This document shows, one piece after another, positions 1 to 11,075 of a stretch of 64,000 nucleotides of DNA. Made by a program: the position numbers and the translations under genes. The stretch lies in contig CM046881.1 of assembly GCA_025667525.1 (NCBI GenBank), forward strand, positions 498,191,627-498,255,626. The letters are read 5' to 3'. The stretch comes from Glebionis coronaria (Eukaryota; Streptophyta; Magnoliopsida; Asterales; Asteraceae). A model generated the notes under the pieces. That model saw only the letters and a program-made list of their open reading frames with translations. It was not told where the DNA came from and ran no database searches. Positions within the stretch are counted from its first letter, which is position 1. Every line of letters starts with the position of its first letter.

Positions 1-1779
1 GCATATGTCTCGTCATAATCAATTCCTTCTTGTTGATTATAGCCTTGAGCTACAAGTCTAGCCTTGTTACGAGACACAACACCATTCTCATCTAGCTTAT
101 TCCTAAATACCTATTTGGTTCCTATAATGGTAGAACTTCTAGGTGGAGGAACAAGTTCCCAAACATCATTGGCAACGAATTGATTCAATTCTTCTTGCAT
201 CGCAATGACCCAACTCCCATCCGTCAAAACTTCTTTAACATTCTTTGGTTCAATCAAGGAGAAAAAACAAAAGAAGTTGCTTTGGTTTTGGACTTGAGAT
301 CTTAGGGTTCTTTGATTTAAGTCACCAATGACATTATTGAGAGTATGATCCCTAGACTCCTTAATGTTTACTTCCTTTTCAACACTAAGGTCTTCAACTC
401 CTATTTTTCTAACCTCTTTGGCTTTAACTACTTCTAATTCATCCAAGTCATCATCAACCAATGGTGGTGTCTTGGGTGAAGGAGGGGTTTCATCAAAGGT
501 TACGTTGAGTGATTCTTCAATAACCCCCGTGGTTCTATTTAGAACTATGTAGGCTTTACTAGTTTGGGAATAACCTAAAAGGATACCTTCATAAGACTTT
601 GGGTCAAACTTGGTAAGGTAGTCTTTGGTGTTGAGGATAAAGCACTTGCTTCCAAACACCCTAAATTATTCTAATGAGGGTTTCTTACCTTTAAGAATCT
701 CATAGGGGGTCTTTCCTAGGAAAGGTCGAATAAGAATTCGGTTGAGAATATAAGTCGATGTGTCCACGACATTGCACCAAAACTTTTGAGGAAAAGATTG
801 CTCGTTTAACATCGTCCTACTCATCTCTTGGAGTCCTATTCTTCCTTTCAACTACCCCATTTGATTGTGGAGTGCGAGGAGCCGAGAAGTTATGGGTAAT
901 ACCATGAGCTTCACAAAAGGCACCAAATTGCACTTCATTATCAAATTCCCTACCATGATCCGTACTAATAGAAACAATTGAACATCCTAGTTGATTTTGA
1001 ATTCTTCGACTAAAGATTTCGAAGTGATCGAAACCCTCATTCTTAGATGCCAAAAATCTAGTCCAAGTGAATCTAGAATAGTCATCAACTATAACTAGGG
1101 TATAAAGGTTACCTCCATAACTCCGTATGGCGGAAGGTCCAAAGAGATCCATATGTAGGAGCTCTAAGCACCGAGAGGTCGAAACCAAATTCTTGGCTTT
1201 GTGACTTGAGTGAACTTGCTTTCCAACTTTGCAAGCATCACAAAAGTGACTATCAAACTTAATCTTGGGGAGGTGTCTTACCATCTCCTTAGAGACTAAA
1301 GATTGAATTAAACGCATATTAGCGTGACCTAATCTCCTATGCCAAAGAGTAGAACTATCATCTATAGTCGCAAGACATATGTTATCTTTTGACTTCTTAT
1401 TAACCTTCATGACATAAAGTCCATGCTTTCTAACACCTTTTCCAATGACTTTTCCATCTTTTACGATTTCACTGTCATGTTCCAAAAAGATGACCTTACA
1501 CTTATTATCACAAATTTGACCTATACTTAAAAGGTTAAAACCTAAGTTATCTACGTGCTCAACATTTTCAATGGTCATGGATTCAAGAGAAACCGTACCT
1601 TTGCCAATGATATTACCACGTAGACTACTAGCGAATGTGACGTTACCTCCATCATATGCTTTGTAATGCGAGAACAAACTTCGATTACCCGTCATGTGTT
1701 TAGAACATCCACTATCCTTAATCCACTCATCGGGCTCCAAATCAATTCCCAAGCATATCTAGGTAACAACACACAAGAT
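1..1779 (-). pseudogene. copia A pol remnant (protease, integrase, start of RT)
   Basis: The aspartic protease motif DSGCSKHMTG lies near 1690-1710. It is followed by the GAG-pre-integrase His/Cys zinc site (HRRLGHAN ... CDACKVGKQ). The integrase core has all three acidic positions: HMDLFGP, STDHGREF and NGVVERKNR. Lesions are visible. A one-base-type frameshift near 835 falls just after the integrase Glu motif. A Tyr codon has become TAA near 663, before FRVFGSKCF. A Trp codon has become TAG at 111-113, in the start of the reverse transcriptase domain (WELVPPP upstream, KARLVAQG downstream). The RT frame then stays open to base 1. The pol frame differs from the gag frame. Confidence 0.88.
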
Positions 1780-2006
1780 CAAACATTTGGTCCCCAATAT
1801 CTCATGGGTCCAAAATTGTTAGTTCCAAACATCCCTTGCATTTGGTTGGGATGCATGAATGAGGAGGGGATTCCCCATGGAGAACAAAATGGAGGAGGGT
1901 AGTAATTCATGTAACCATTTTGTTGTTCATTATTTCTCCTAGGGGTATTTGATCTAGGTTTAGAGTTATTATTATTCCTTCTAGGTGTTGGAGTTTTACT
2001 TCTAGG

Positions 2007-3818
2007 TCATGAGTTGTTTTTATTATCTCTTCTAGGCGTTGTCGTTCTACTTCTAGGATTAGACTCATTCCGTACTCTAGGTGGAGTATAGGATAGTCTA
2101 GATAAAGTTCTATTTCCCATGAGAGGTTTACTTAATGGCTTGTAGAACTTACCAATAGCATTGTCGTCAAGTATGGGTAATTGTACCTTATTAACAGTAA
2201 GATGCTTTAGTTTTTCATCTAACTTAGACTTTTCAGAAAGTTCAGGATTTTCACAAAATTCATCTTCTGGCCGCGGTACCTTATCTATGGCGGCGGTTCC
2301 ATAGTGATAAGGAACCGCGCCATACAATTTGGAACCGCGTCCAGTGGGTGTTTTTTGTGAAAACCTGACTTGTTTTGGTTCACTAGTTGAGGCTTCATTT
2401 GAGTTAAAACCTAGACCAAGTCTTTCCTTAGAATGAACTTGTTTGTTTAACATATCATCAAGAGCACTAGTACCTTTCATGAACTTTTCCAATTTAATGG
2501 AGGTGCTCTTGAGATCTTCATTCTCTAATCTAAGTTTCTCACAACTTAAGCAACCTAAATCAACCTCTTTGTTTTTCTCAAGTTTAGCCAATTTCTCCCT
2601 AAGTTCATTGATCTCATTTTCAAGCTTAGTTTTGGTTGATTTTAAGGTTTTATTATTTTCTATGAATTTAAGACTAAGTTTGTGTAAGCTATCATATTTG
2701 CCTTTAAATTCAATATCATCTAAAGTGGAACTATCATTGCTATAATATTCGGTTTCGGAATGTACCTCTTTAGAAGTGTGAGCCATAAGACATTTCTCCT
2801 CTTTGGGGTTGTCATCATCATCTTCATCGCTATCGCTCCAAGCGCCACTAACGAATGTCGTGTGGTTCTTATCACGAGCGGGCTTTGGACAATCACCAAT
2901 GAAGTGATTTGCATCACCACATCTAAAGCAATTCCTATCACCTTTTTCGTTCTTGACAAACCGATTCTTTGACAATGGTTTCTTGTCATAGTTGGGTTGC
3001 CTAACGTGTTGACCTCGTCTCTTGAAGAACTTCTTGAAATCTCTCACCGCCAATGCATACTCCTCGTCATCACTTTCCGAGGAACTATCATGGTCACTTT
3101 GTGCCTTCTTGGCTTTAAGTGCAAGAGATTTCCTTTCACTCTTGGTTTTCACTAATTCCGAGTCCTTCAAAATTATCATCTCATGAACCTTCAAGTTTCC
3201 TATGAGTTCATCGAGTGATAAAGTTGAGAGATCTTTCGACTCTTCAATCGCCGTGACTTTTGCTCTCCACTTTGGATGTAAGGCCCTTAGAAACTTCCTA
3301 ACATTGTTCTTGCTAGAAAAACCTTCATCAAGTGCTTTTAGACTAGTAATAATGGTGTTAAACCTAGCAAATGCACTATCAATAGTTTCATCTTCTAAGA
3401 TGACAAATTGTTCATATTGTTGGACAAGAAGATCGATTTTGCTTTCTTTGACTTGGCTATTACCTTGGTGGGTTACTAAAAGAGTGTTCCAAATATCTTT
3501 AGCGGTTTCACAAATAAAAATTCTTTCATACTCTTTCTTAGGCAAAGCATTATAAATCACCATTTTAGCCTCATTATTTTTTGAAAGTTTCTTTTTAGTA
3601 TCATCATTAGCTTTGTCAAAAGTGACCAATTCTTTTGTTTTAGAAACTTCATTAAATTGAAAGGGTAAAAAATTACCATTGGTAATAACATGCCAAAGAT
3701 CTAAATCTTTTGATTTCACATAAGTTTCAAATCTATTTTTCCAATAAATAAAACTATCGGTTTCAAAAAATGGTGGTCTTTGCATAGATTGCCCTTCTAG
3801 GTACTTGTTGGAATCCAT
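2007..3818 (-). CDS. copia A Gag polyprotein (603 aa)
   Basis: This open frame starts about 50 bases after the primer-binding site, as expected for a copia gag. Residues about 60-220 form the UBN2-type capsid domain ([19 protein letters not shown] and following). A CCHC zinc knuckle, [14 protein letters not shown], lies near residue 300, after a Ser/Asp-rich acidic stretch. A coiled-coil-like Lys/Glu/Leu segment lies around 385-445. The tail is rich in Pro/Arg/Thr. After the TGA at 2007-2009 the same frame stays open for about 75 more codons (to about 1779) with further PRSKTPTPRR-like repeats, so the stop may be a mutated Arg codon. Gag would package element RNA in cytoplasmic particles; with pol broken this copy could only act in trans. 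Confidence 0.85.
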   Translation of the reverse strand: MDSNKYLEGQSMQRPPFFETDSFIYWKNRFETYVKSKDLDLWHVITNGNFLPFQFNEVSKTKELVTFDKANDDTKKKLSKNNEAKMVIYNALPKKEYERIFICETAKDIWNTLLVTHQGNSQVKESKIDLLVQQYEQFVILEDETIDSAFARFNTIITSLKALDEGFSSKNNVRKFLRALHPKWRAKVTAIEESKDLSTLSLDELIGNLKVHEMIILKDSELVKTKSERKSLALKAKKAQSDHDSSSESDDEEYALAVRDFKKFFKRRGQHVRQPNYDKKPLSKNRFVKNEKGDRNCFRCGDANHFIGDCPKPARDKNHTTFVSGAWSDSDEDDDDNPKEEKCLMAHTSKEVHSETEYYSNDSSTLDDIEFKGKYDSLHKLSLKFIENNKTLKSTKTKLENEINELREKLAKLEKNKEVDLGCLSCEKLRLENEDLKSTSIKLEKFMKGTSALDDMLNKQVHSKERLGLGFNSNEASTSEPKQVRFSQKTPTGRGSKLYGAVPYHYGTAAIDKVPRPEDEFCENPELSEKSKLDEKLKHLTVNKVQLPILDDNAIGKFYKPLSKPLMGNRTLSRLSYTPPRVRNESNPRSRTTTPRRDNKNNS

Positions 3819-3867
3819 AGATCGATTTAAGTTTTAAAATACAATATACTTTAAAAATTCTTGATCA

Positions 3868-3883
3868 ACCCGCTCTGATACCA
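3868..3883 (-). promoter_or_regulatory. primer-binding site of element A
   Basis: On the minus strand TGGTATCAGAGCGGG follows the LTR end CTACA after two bases. TGGTATCAGAGC is the usual plant copia site, complementary to the 3' end of initiator tRNA-Met. Confidence 0.9.
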
Positions 3884-4650
3884 ATTGTAGAAACTAGAAG
3901 GGGGGGGGGGGGTTGAATAGTTTCTTATATTTACTTGTTAAAATGTGGTTTCCAAAAATCCTTTTTCAAAAACTTAGGCTTGAGGAAATATGTGAAATCT
4001 TCTTATGCACAATATGAACAATGATAGTGTAACTAAACTAATACTAACAAAAATATATCCACAAAGAATGATAGTGTAACTAATCTAGTACTAACACATG
4101 TATATGCATAAAGAATAAAGAATGTAAAGAGTTAAGGGTAAAGAAAGATCAAACCGAACACCAATATTTTATAGTGGTTCGGCAACGAAGCTCACTCCTC
4201 GTTCCTACTCCACTCCTCGAGTACTCCTTACTCGAGAGTTCACTACACAACAAGCTCCTTATGGTGGAGAAAACCGTACACGTCGCTTAACCAATTTCCG
4301 ACTCTAAGCTAAAAGTCGAGCCCTAATCGTAGCTAGGACCAATCTACACAACTATACTTAGTACATACACAACTTCCAAATAGACACAACTACTTGGATC
4401 TTCACAACTATGACACAACTACAAGTCTATAAAATTAGATCTTCATGGATCTTTGGTGGTGGACTCAACACTTCACTAGGATAGTGTTCTTCTCTTTGCA
4501 CTTGGAGAGGAAGGGATGGGAGAACAAGATTCACTTCTTAAACAAGTAATAATCAAACAAATGATCAAAGATTTGAGTGATTAAAGAAGGGGTTTGAATC
4601 TGGAAATAAATGTGCAAAAGAGGTGAGGTGAAAAGCTGAGAATGGTCCAA

Positions 4651-4658
4651 TATTTATA
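4651..4658 (-). promoter_or_regulatory. TATA box of LTR A
   Basis: TATAAATA on the minus strand inside the LTR, placed so that a transcript would start about 30 bases further along, near 4620. Likely Pol II core promoter of the element. Confidence 0.6.
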
Positions 4659-4688
4659 GGACAAAAGAGCCAACGGCTATATCTGCCC

Positions 4689-4755
4689 GCGGTACCTTAT
4701 CTTAGCCCGCGGTACCTTATCGATAAGGTACCGCCTAGGCGCTAAGGTACCGCCG
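4689..4755. repeat. GCGGTACCTTATC repeat and palindrome cluster
   Basis: GCGGTACCTTATC occurs at 4689-4701 and 4709-4721. The second copy runs straight into its inverted copy (4722-4735), giving a palindrome centred on ATCGAT. A fourth degenerate inverted copy lies at 4742-4754. The same 13-mer occurs inside the element's gag gene at 2273-2285. Confidence 0.8.
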
Positions 4756-5153
4756 AACTAGACTCCGCTCCTTTTTGTCCTTTAGTGGTGGAGGTCTTAT
4801 CTGGATATAAAAAATATCCTGAAAGGATATTCTTAACCAAATAAGAATATGCCATTTTCAAATTTCAAATAATTAATTTAATAAAACATTTTCTTAAAAA
4901 GAAAGTTTAATAAAAACTTGTCACATTTAATAAAAAGTGAGTTTTAAGAAAAGATTAAATCACTTGATCACTTGATTAAGGTTAGTACTTGTTTATCCAT
5001 ACCTTAATAGAAAATGGGTAAAATGAAAAATACTTGAACTCAAGAATTCGTTTTTCGTTGTTTTCGTAAATGCTTGTTTTTACATATTGTCGTAATCAAA
5101 ACAAAGCGAGACCGAAAAATGCAAGTAACGTTTTTAGTCATTATTGCATTAAC

Positions 5154-5350
5154 ACTTCCTAGTCTACCTATTACAATTAACTATTCCAATGGTCCTAACA
5201 ATCCTCCCCTAAACTTGAATTTGACCTGTTGAGTTCAAGTTTCCTAGTAAAACGTTCAATAAAGCTTGAGGATTGAAACAGCAAAAGAAACAGCAACATC
5301 AACAATATAAGGAACATAAGAACCGCTGTAACAAGGAACACTAGAAGCTT
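5154..5350 (-). repeat. inverted copy of the copia-B 3' terminus
   Basis: On the minus strand this reads as the last ~140 bases of element B's internal region, its polypurine tract AGGGGAGGA, and the first 46 bases of its LTR (TGTTAGGACCATTGG...). It is nearly identical to 15000-15196 on the plus strand, so the two form long inverted repeats about 10 kb apart. At 5153/5154 the LTR is interrupted by element A. At about 5350 homology stops abruptly. Confidence 0.88.
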
Positions 5351-5363
5351 CTTGGAATAGTTA

Positions 5364-5404
5364 GTAGCATTATCACATGTTGTACCAATTATTAATAATG
5401 CTAC
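5364..5404. repeat. short hairpin at the inversion junction
   Basis: GTAGCATTAT (5364-5373) and ATAATGCTAC (5395-5404) are perfect inverted repeats with a 21-base loop. They lie between the inverted 3'-end copy and the start of plus-strand B sequence. The motif CATAAGAACCGCTG also occurs on both sides (about 5324 and 5404), so template switching is a possible origin. Confidence 0.7.
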
Positions 5405-5550
5405 ATAAGAACCGCTGCGTGTGTTTGAAAAAGTCTGATGGTAATGAACCAATATCACATGCTGTATTTGGGAATGACTTTATTTCTTCATATGATCGTG
5501 TATATCCTAAAGATAAGGTCAAATCACGTGTGAGTCTTTTTGGCCTTGAT

Positions 5551-6791
5551 TTCTTCATGCGCAAATATGGGAACAACAAAAGAGGTGGCTTCAAGATACT
5601 CAACGTGAGTATGAGGATAAAATTAGGATACTGAGCATCGATTTAGAAAACACAACAAATATGCTTAAATACACAGAAAAGGTAAAAGATGACAGTATCA
5701 AAGAAAAACAAGAGATGAAAGAAATATTAGATGCTACACTGTTGAGATTTGAAAAATGGCAAAAGGCACCTAAAAATCTTTCAAAATTAATCAATAGTAG
5801 CATGTCTGGTAGGACTAAAAGAGGGTTAGGATTTGATAAATATATTGATTCAGAAGATGTGTTTGATTTATCTTTTTCGAGTGTCTTTGATGCCGACAAA
5901 GAGGAAGAGGGAGAACCTAGTTACAATAGGTTTAAACCAGCAGCAGAAATGCATGTTGTCCCTCCACCTCTTACTGTAACTTTCATGCCCACTTCTAGGC
6001 ATAATCACTTGGATGGATCACAGATGCATGAGTCCCCAAAAAGTTCTCCTAATTCTAATGACTTTGTCTCGTGTACTTTCAGTGACAAAGCCAGTGACTC
6101 TGCATCAAGCGGTTCAAGTGAAGAGTCGAGACCTACAAGTTCCAAGTCGAATGATCATGCTGCTACTGGTGCTAGGAAGTGTGAAGAGAGAGTTACTTTT
6201 AATTCAATTGTGTCTAGTCCTGGTTTATTGAGTCCTAGGAAGATTGATTCTCCTAGAATTATGTGTAATAAAGTTAGTAGTATGAAACAATGTCATTATA
6301 ATAAAAGGTCGATTAAAACATGTTTTGTTTGTGGAAGTGCATTTCATTTGATTAAAGATTGTGATTTTTATGACAAACATTCTTCTGTTCATCAAGCATT
6401 TCCTGCTCCTGGTCCACCAGGAGTTGCTCCATATTCTTCTAGAAGACTCAATCCTAGTGCTCAATCGTTTTCTTCTTCTAGAAGGACCTCTCCATTAGCT
6501 TCTGATCATTGGAGAAACATTGGATTAACGTCAAACAGAACAACCAGTAACTATTTTCAGAATTTTAATCCAATTTATCCACATAATTTTGACCACATGT
6601 ATTTTGGATTGGGAAATTTAGGAACTGCTGTTAAGCCCTCAGCAGGTTGTTCTTGGTCAAACAATAATACCAATATGATGCATAGGCAACCAAAGAACAA
6701 CGGTGGATCTCATCAATCTTTTTGGCTATCTACTAAAGATCCACAAGGCAGGCTCAAACCTGAAAAGGTTTGGGTCCCCTTAAGACACTAA
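5551..6791 (+). pseudogene. copia B gag remnant
   Basis: The frame ending at 6791 can be followed back to about 5551, before which stops interrupt it. The 5405-5545 stretch encodes another gag-like piece in a different frame (SDGNEPISHAVFG). The protein has a helical N-terminal part (RILSIDLENTTNMLKY), a Ser/Asp-rich middle, and a CCHC knuckle CFVCGSAFHLIKDC near 6319-6360, then a basic tail ending KVWVPLRH. This layout matches Gag of copia elements I know from Asteraceae. Pol resumes about 60 bases later in a different frame, so expression would have needed a frameshift or very short splicing event. Confidence 0.75.
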
Positions 6792-6849
6792 CTTTTGCAT
6801 CTTTATTATCTTGTTGTTGTAGGTTACTACATACCAAGATCCTTCTCTA

Positions 6850-9800
6850 GGAATTATTGATAGTGGATGCTCTAGGAGCATGACAGGAAATAAAAGTCTT
6901 CTATCTAACTTTATACCATTTCAAGGCGACAAGGTCTATTTTGGTGGAGGTGAAGGCAGGATCACTGGCAAAGGAACAATTCAGACGCCCAATCTTAATT
7001 TTGAGCAGGTCTACTATGTGGAAGCACTTCAACACTTCAACTTGATATTTGTCTCTCAGATTTGTGACAAGAAGCAGTTTGTCATCTTTACGGATACTGA
7101 TGCACTTGTGCTATCCAAAGACTTTAAACTTCTGGATGACTCACAGGTTCTACTCAGAATCCCTAGAAGACACAATCTCTATAGCATCAAGCTGAATGAA
7201 GTCCACCCTACTGGTCAACTAGCATGTTTGGTTGCTAAAGCCTCAGAAGATGAAGCCACTCAATGGCACAAAAGGATGGGACATGTGAACTTCAAAACCA
7301 TTCACAAACTAGCAAATATGAACTTGGTCTTTGGTTTACCTCCCAAGTCATTTCGAAATGATATTAATTGTCTTGCATGCAGCAAAGGCAAACAACATAA
7401 AGCATCCTTCAAGGCCATTACTGCTCTCAGCCTTATAACTGAACCATTGCAACTACTACACATGGATTTATTTGGTCCTACCTCTGTTAGGAGCATTGAC
7501 CACAAACAATTATGTCTGGTGGTAACTGATGGATATAGCAGGTCTACGTGGGTTTTCTTCATGGTTGCCAAGAGTGAGACCTACTCAATTCTTAAAGATT
7601 TTATAACCCTTATAGAGAACCAGTTGTCCAAAAAGGTTAAAGGTATTCGTTGTGATAATGGAACCGAGTTCAAAAATAAAGACCTCATAGCACTTTGTAA
7701 TTCTAAAGGCATCAAAAGAGATTATAGTGCAGCAAGAACTCCTCAACAGAATGGCGTGGCAGAAAGAAAGAACAGGACTCTAATAGAAGCAGCAAGAACA
7801 ATGCTTTCCGATTCTAAGCTTCCAACCATGTTCTGGACAGAAGCTGTTAATACTGCGAGTTATGTTTTGAATCGAGTTTCTATTACAAATCCACACAAGA
7901 AGACTCCTTATGAGCTCCTAACAGCCAAAGTTCCAAATATTGCTCATTTGAAGCCATTTGGGTGTCCTGTCACCATTCTGAATACTAGTGACTATTTGGG
8001 GAAGTTTGATGGCAAGGCAGATGAAGGATACATTGTGGGATATTCAGCTCACTCTTGGGCTTATCGTGTCTACAATCTCCAAGCCAAGAGAGTAATTGAA
8101 ACTATAAATCTCAGGTATTTTGAAGAGAAGTCAAACATCCAAGGCAAGGGTCCTGAATGGTATTTTGATCTTGATTATCTTAGTGATTCATTAGGATATT
8201 TTCGTTTCAAAACTAACCATGATGCAGGTCCACAAGTGTTTGCAACTTCTAGTACAGGTGCTCACTCTAGTCTTTCCGACTCAGATGACGAGGATGATAT
8301 TTTTGTTGTTCCATCCTACTCCACCACAGTCTCTCCTACTCCTCCTAGTGATGCAACTCCATTGGATGTATTGGATTCACAAGTAGCTCTTGACACTCTA
8401 CTCAAACAACAACAAGAAGCTACTACAGCAGCTGCTCAAGGTGGCTTTGAGTTTCCCTTGAATACGCCTACTGACAAAGCTGCTCCTAGTACTCCAACTA
8501 CTACTCCTAGTGCTAGTTTAACACCTATTGGTAGTCCGGCTAGTGAATCTACTTCCCATACTCGATTCTCTAGTCCTTCTGATCTAGGGAACCATCAGAA
8601 GAAGTCTTCTACCAAGCTGGATGATATTCATAAACAACCAATAGATGGCATTTTCAACGCTGCTTCATATGATGATGACTTTGTTGGGGATCCCAATAAC
8701 TTGGCACCAGAAGTGGAGATAGCTTCCAATCCAGTGTTGCAATCACACAAAGATCACCCTACTACTCAAATCATTGGAGATCCTGGTTCAACTGTCAAGA
8801 CACGCAGAATGCATAAGAAGGCCACGTCTGATCATCATGTTCTTGTGAGCTATATTGAAGATCAAAAGCGTAATAATCATACGGACTTTCAACATTGTTT
8901 GTTTGCTTGTTTTCTTTCACAGGTGGAACCTAGATCAGTCTCTCATGCTCTTGAGGATCAAAGTTGGGTGGAAGCTATGCAGGAGGAAATGCAGCAATTC
9001 TTGTTTTAGAATGTTTGGATTCTAGTTGACTTACCATATGGAAAGACAACAATCAATACCAAATAGATTCTCAAGAACAAGAAAGATGCACGGGGAATTG
9101 TAGTAAGGAATAAAGCTAGGCTTGTTGCACAGGGCCACACTCAAATTGAGGGCATTGACTACACTGAAGTTTTTGCTCCGGTTGCTAGGATTGAGGCTAT
9201 TCGTCTGTTTTTGGCTTTTGCTTCTTATGTGGGCTTTATAGTTTTTCAGATGGATGTCAAGAGTGCATTTCTCTATGGCAAGATTGATGAGGAAGTTTAT
9301 GTCACTCAACCTAAGGGCTTTGTAGATCCACTTCATCCCAAGAAAGTTTACAAGGTGGTCAAGGCTCTTTATGGACTACATCAGGCTCCTAGAGCTTGGT
9401 ATGAGCGTCTCTCAACTTTCTTGTTAAAGAATGGCTATAGAAGAGGTACAATTGATAAAACACTATTTCTTAAGAGGAACACCAAGGACATTATCCTTGT
9501 TCAGGTTTATGTGGACGGTATTATCTTTGGTTCTACTAAGAAGGAATGGTGTGATGAGTTTGAACAACTGATGAAAGGCGAATTTCAGATGAGTGCTATG
9601 GGAGAGCTTTCCTTCTTCCTTGGTCTTCAAGTCAAGCAACAGTCGGATGGGATCTTCATAAGTCAAGATAAATATGTTCATGAGATCCTTCAGAAGTTTG
9701 ACATGGATCCTCTTCGACCAGCAGCAACACCTTATGAAGTTGCTAAAGTCAAACTCAAGAATGAGCCAGATCCTCCAGTAAATGTTCATATGTACAGGTC

Positions 9801-10449
9801 TATGATTGGCTCCCTCATGTATTTGACTGCATCACGTCCGGATATCATGTTTGCAGTAAGTGCTTGTTCTAGACATCAGGTGGCTCCAATGGTTTCTAAT
9901 TTGAATGCAGTCAAGAAGATTTTCATATACATCAAGGCTCAACCCAAGCTAGGCTTGTGGTATCCTAGAGAATCACCTTTTGTTCTTGAAGCATATAGTG
10001 ATAGTGACTATGCAGGTGCTAATAATGACAGAAAATCTACTACTGGTGGTTGTCAATTTTTGGGTCGAAGACTTATTTCATGGTAATGCAAGAAACAGAC
10101 GATTGTAGCTACTTCTTCAACAGAAGCTGAATACGTTGTTGTTGCTAGCTGTTGTGGACAAGTTTTGTGGATCCAAAATCAGATGCTAGATTATGGGTTC
10201 AATTTTATGAACACCAAAATTTTCATTGACAACCAAAGCACTATCTGCATTGTGAAGAATCCTGTTTTTCATCAACGTACAAAGCATATTGAAATTCGGC
10301 ACCATTTTATACGGGATGCCAATGAGAAGAAGTTGATACAGGTTCTTAAGGTTCATACGGATGATAATGTTGTTGATTTATTGACAAAAGCCTTTGATGG
10401 TCCTCGTTTCAACCACTTGGTGGTTCACATTGGGATGGTCAATCCTTGA
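6850..10449 (+). pseudogene. copia B pol (protease, integrase, RT, RNase H) with in-frame stops
   Basis: One frame runs from GIIDSGCSRSMTG (protease) to HIGMVNP. The zinc site HKRMGHVN ... CLACSKGKQ is followed by the integrase with Asp, Asp and Glu at HMDLFGP, RCDNGTEF and NGVAERKNR. RT starts near 8950 (EAMQEEMQQF) and continues with [21 protein letters not shown] and [13 protein letters not shown]. RNase H contains SDSDYAG and STEAEY. Stops interrupt the frame at 9007-9009, 9064-9066 and 10084-10086. The RT catalytic box reads YVDG where YVDD is expected, so the second catalytic Asp is lost as well. The protein would have copied element RNA and integrated the cDNA. Confidence 0.93.
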
Positions 10450-11075
10450 GGCCTAGGATTGTGGGGAGGCTACGCCTAAGGGGAGGCTTAGTGTACATAT
10501 TTATTTACACAGACTAACATATTGGTAGATTTTAACATCATATTGAATGGGTTCTGGTGGTGTGTGTTACTTCTGGTGGAGGTTTTTGCTCACTTCTGAT
10601 GGTTGTCTTCATTCATGACTGGCTTCTAGTCCTTATTGGTTAGCTTCTAGTCGTTCTTGGTTGGCTTCTAGTGGAAAAAAATCCTTATTTGTCAAGTGAG
10701 TGTTGACTTCTGGTCTTGGTTTGGGACACTGTTCACTTTGTTGACTTCTGTTGACCACATTCTGCTTCTAGTGTTGACCATTGTGCGCTTTGACTTTTAG
10801 TCAACGCATGCAAATTCTGGTATATATCCTCTTATTTAACTTTGGTAAATTGGAATTTGCAAATTATGTTAAAAGGGGCAAGTGGTTACTTTGCATTAAC
10901 TGCCTAATTTGAAAGGGAAACCCCCATTATTAGTGGTCAATGAACAGTTACTCACACCATTATTTATGGTCAATTAACCCCCCTTGACTCATTCATCTCA
11001 CTCATAACACACACACATCCGCTCCTACTCTCTCAACCCTAACAAATCATCTTCCATTCCTTCTAATCAAAATCC
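10450..11075 (+). other. spacer between pol and additional ORF, with CTTCTAGT repeats and promoter-like end
   Basis: Right after the pol stop lie two purine-rich blocks (GTGGGGAGGCT and AAGGGGAGGCTT, 10460-10490) resembling polypurine tracts. From about 10555 to 10805 a motif close to GGCTTCTAGT recurs at least eight times, about 20-40 bases apart. TATATAT at 10821-10827 is followed by a pyrimidine-rich stretch like a plant 5' leader (10976-11070), and the ATG at 11076 sits in a good context (ATCCATGGC). This could be a separate promoter for the additional ORF; that is inference. Confidence 0.55.

Larger units (their letters stand above)
1..5153 (-). mobile_element. Ty1/copia LTR retrotransposon A (3' part outside window)
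   Basis: Read on the minus strand the order is LTR (3886-5153), primer-binding site, gag, protease, integrase and the start of reverse transcriptase, which runs off the left edge. Integrase before reverse transcriptase is the copia order. The LTR begins TGTTAATG and ends CTACA. Just outside its outer end lie the bases CTTCC, which would be the 5-bp target duplication if a second copy lies left of the window. The element is inserted in the first 46 bases of a copia-B LTR. Pol carries stops and a frameshift, so this copy is dead although gag is open. Confidence 0.9.
3886..5153 (-). repeat. 5' LTR of copia element A (1,268 bp)
   Basis: It is bounded by TG...CA and followed on the minus strand by the primer-binding site. 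It contains a TATA box (4651-4658), a run of 13 G on the plus strand near its inner end (3900-3912), and a cluster of GCGGTACCTTATC motifs (4689-4755). The other LTR is outside the window, so LTR divergence and age cannot be read. Confidence 0.85.

Noticed and set aside
3868..3883. tRNA gene fragments suggested by TGGTATCAGAGC at 3868, 15618, 38039 and 51771
   Set aside because: Each sits directly beside an LTR end, so they are primer-binding sites complementary to initiator tRNA-Met, not tRNA genes.
6776..6836. GT-AG intron joining gag and pol of element B
   Set aside because: Plausible borders exist (AAAG|GTTTGG and TTGTAG|GTTACT), but at under 65 bases it is shorter than usual plant introns; a frameshift or decay explains the frame change equally well.
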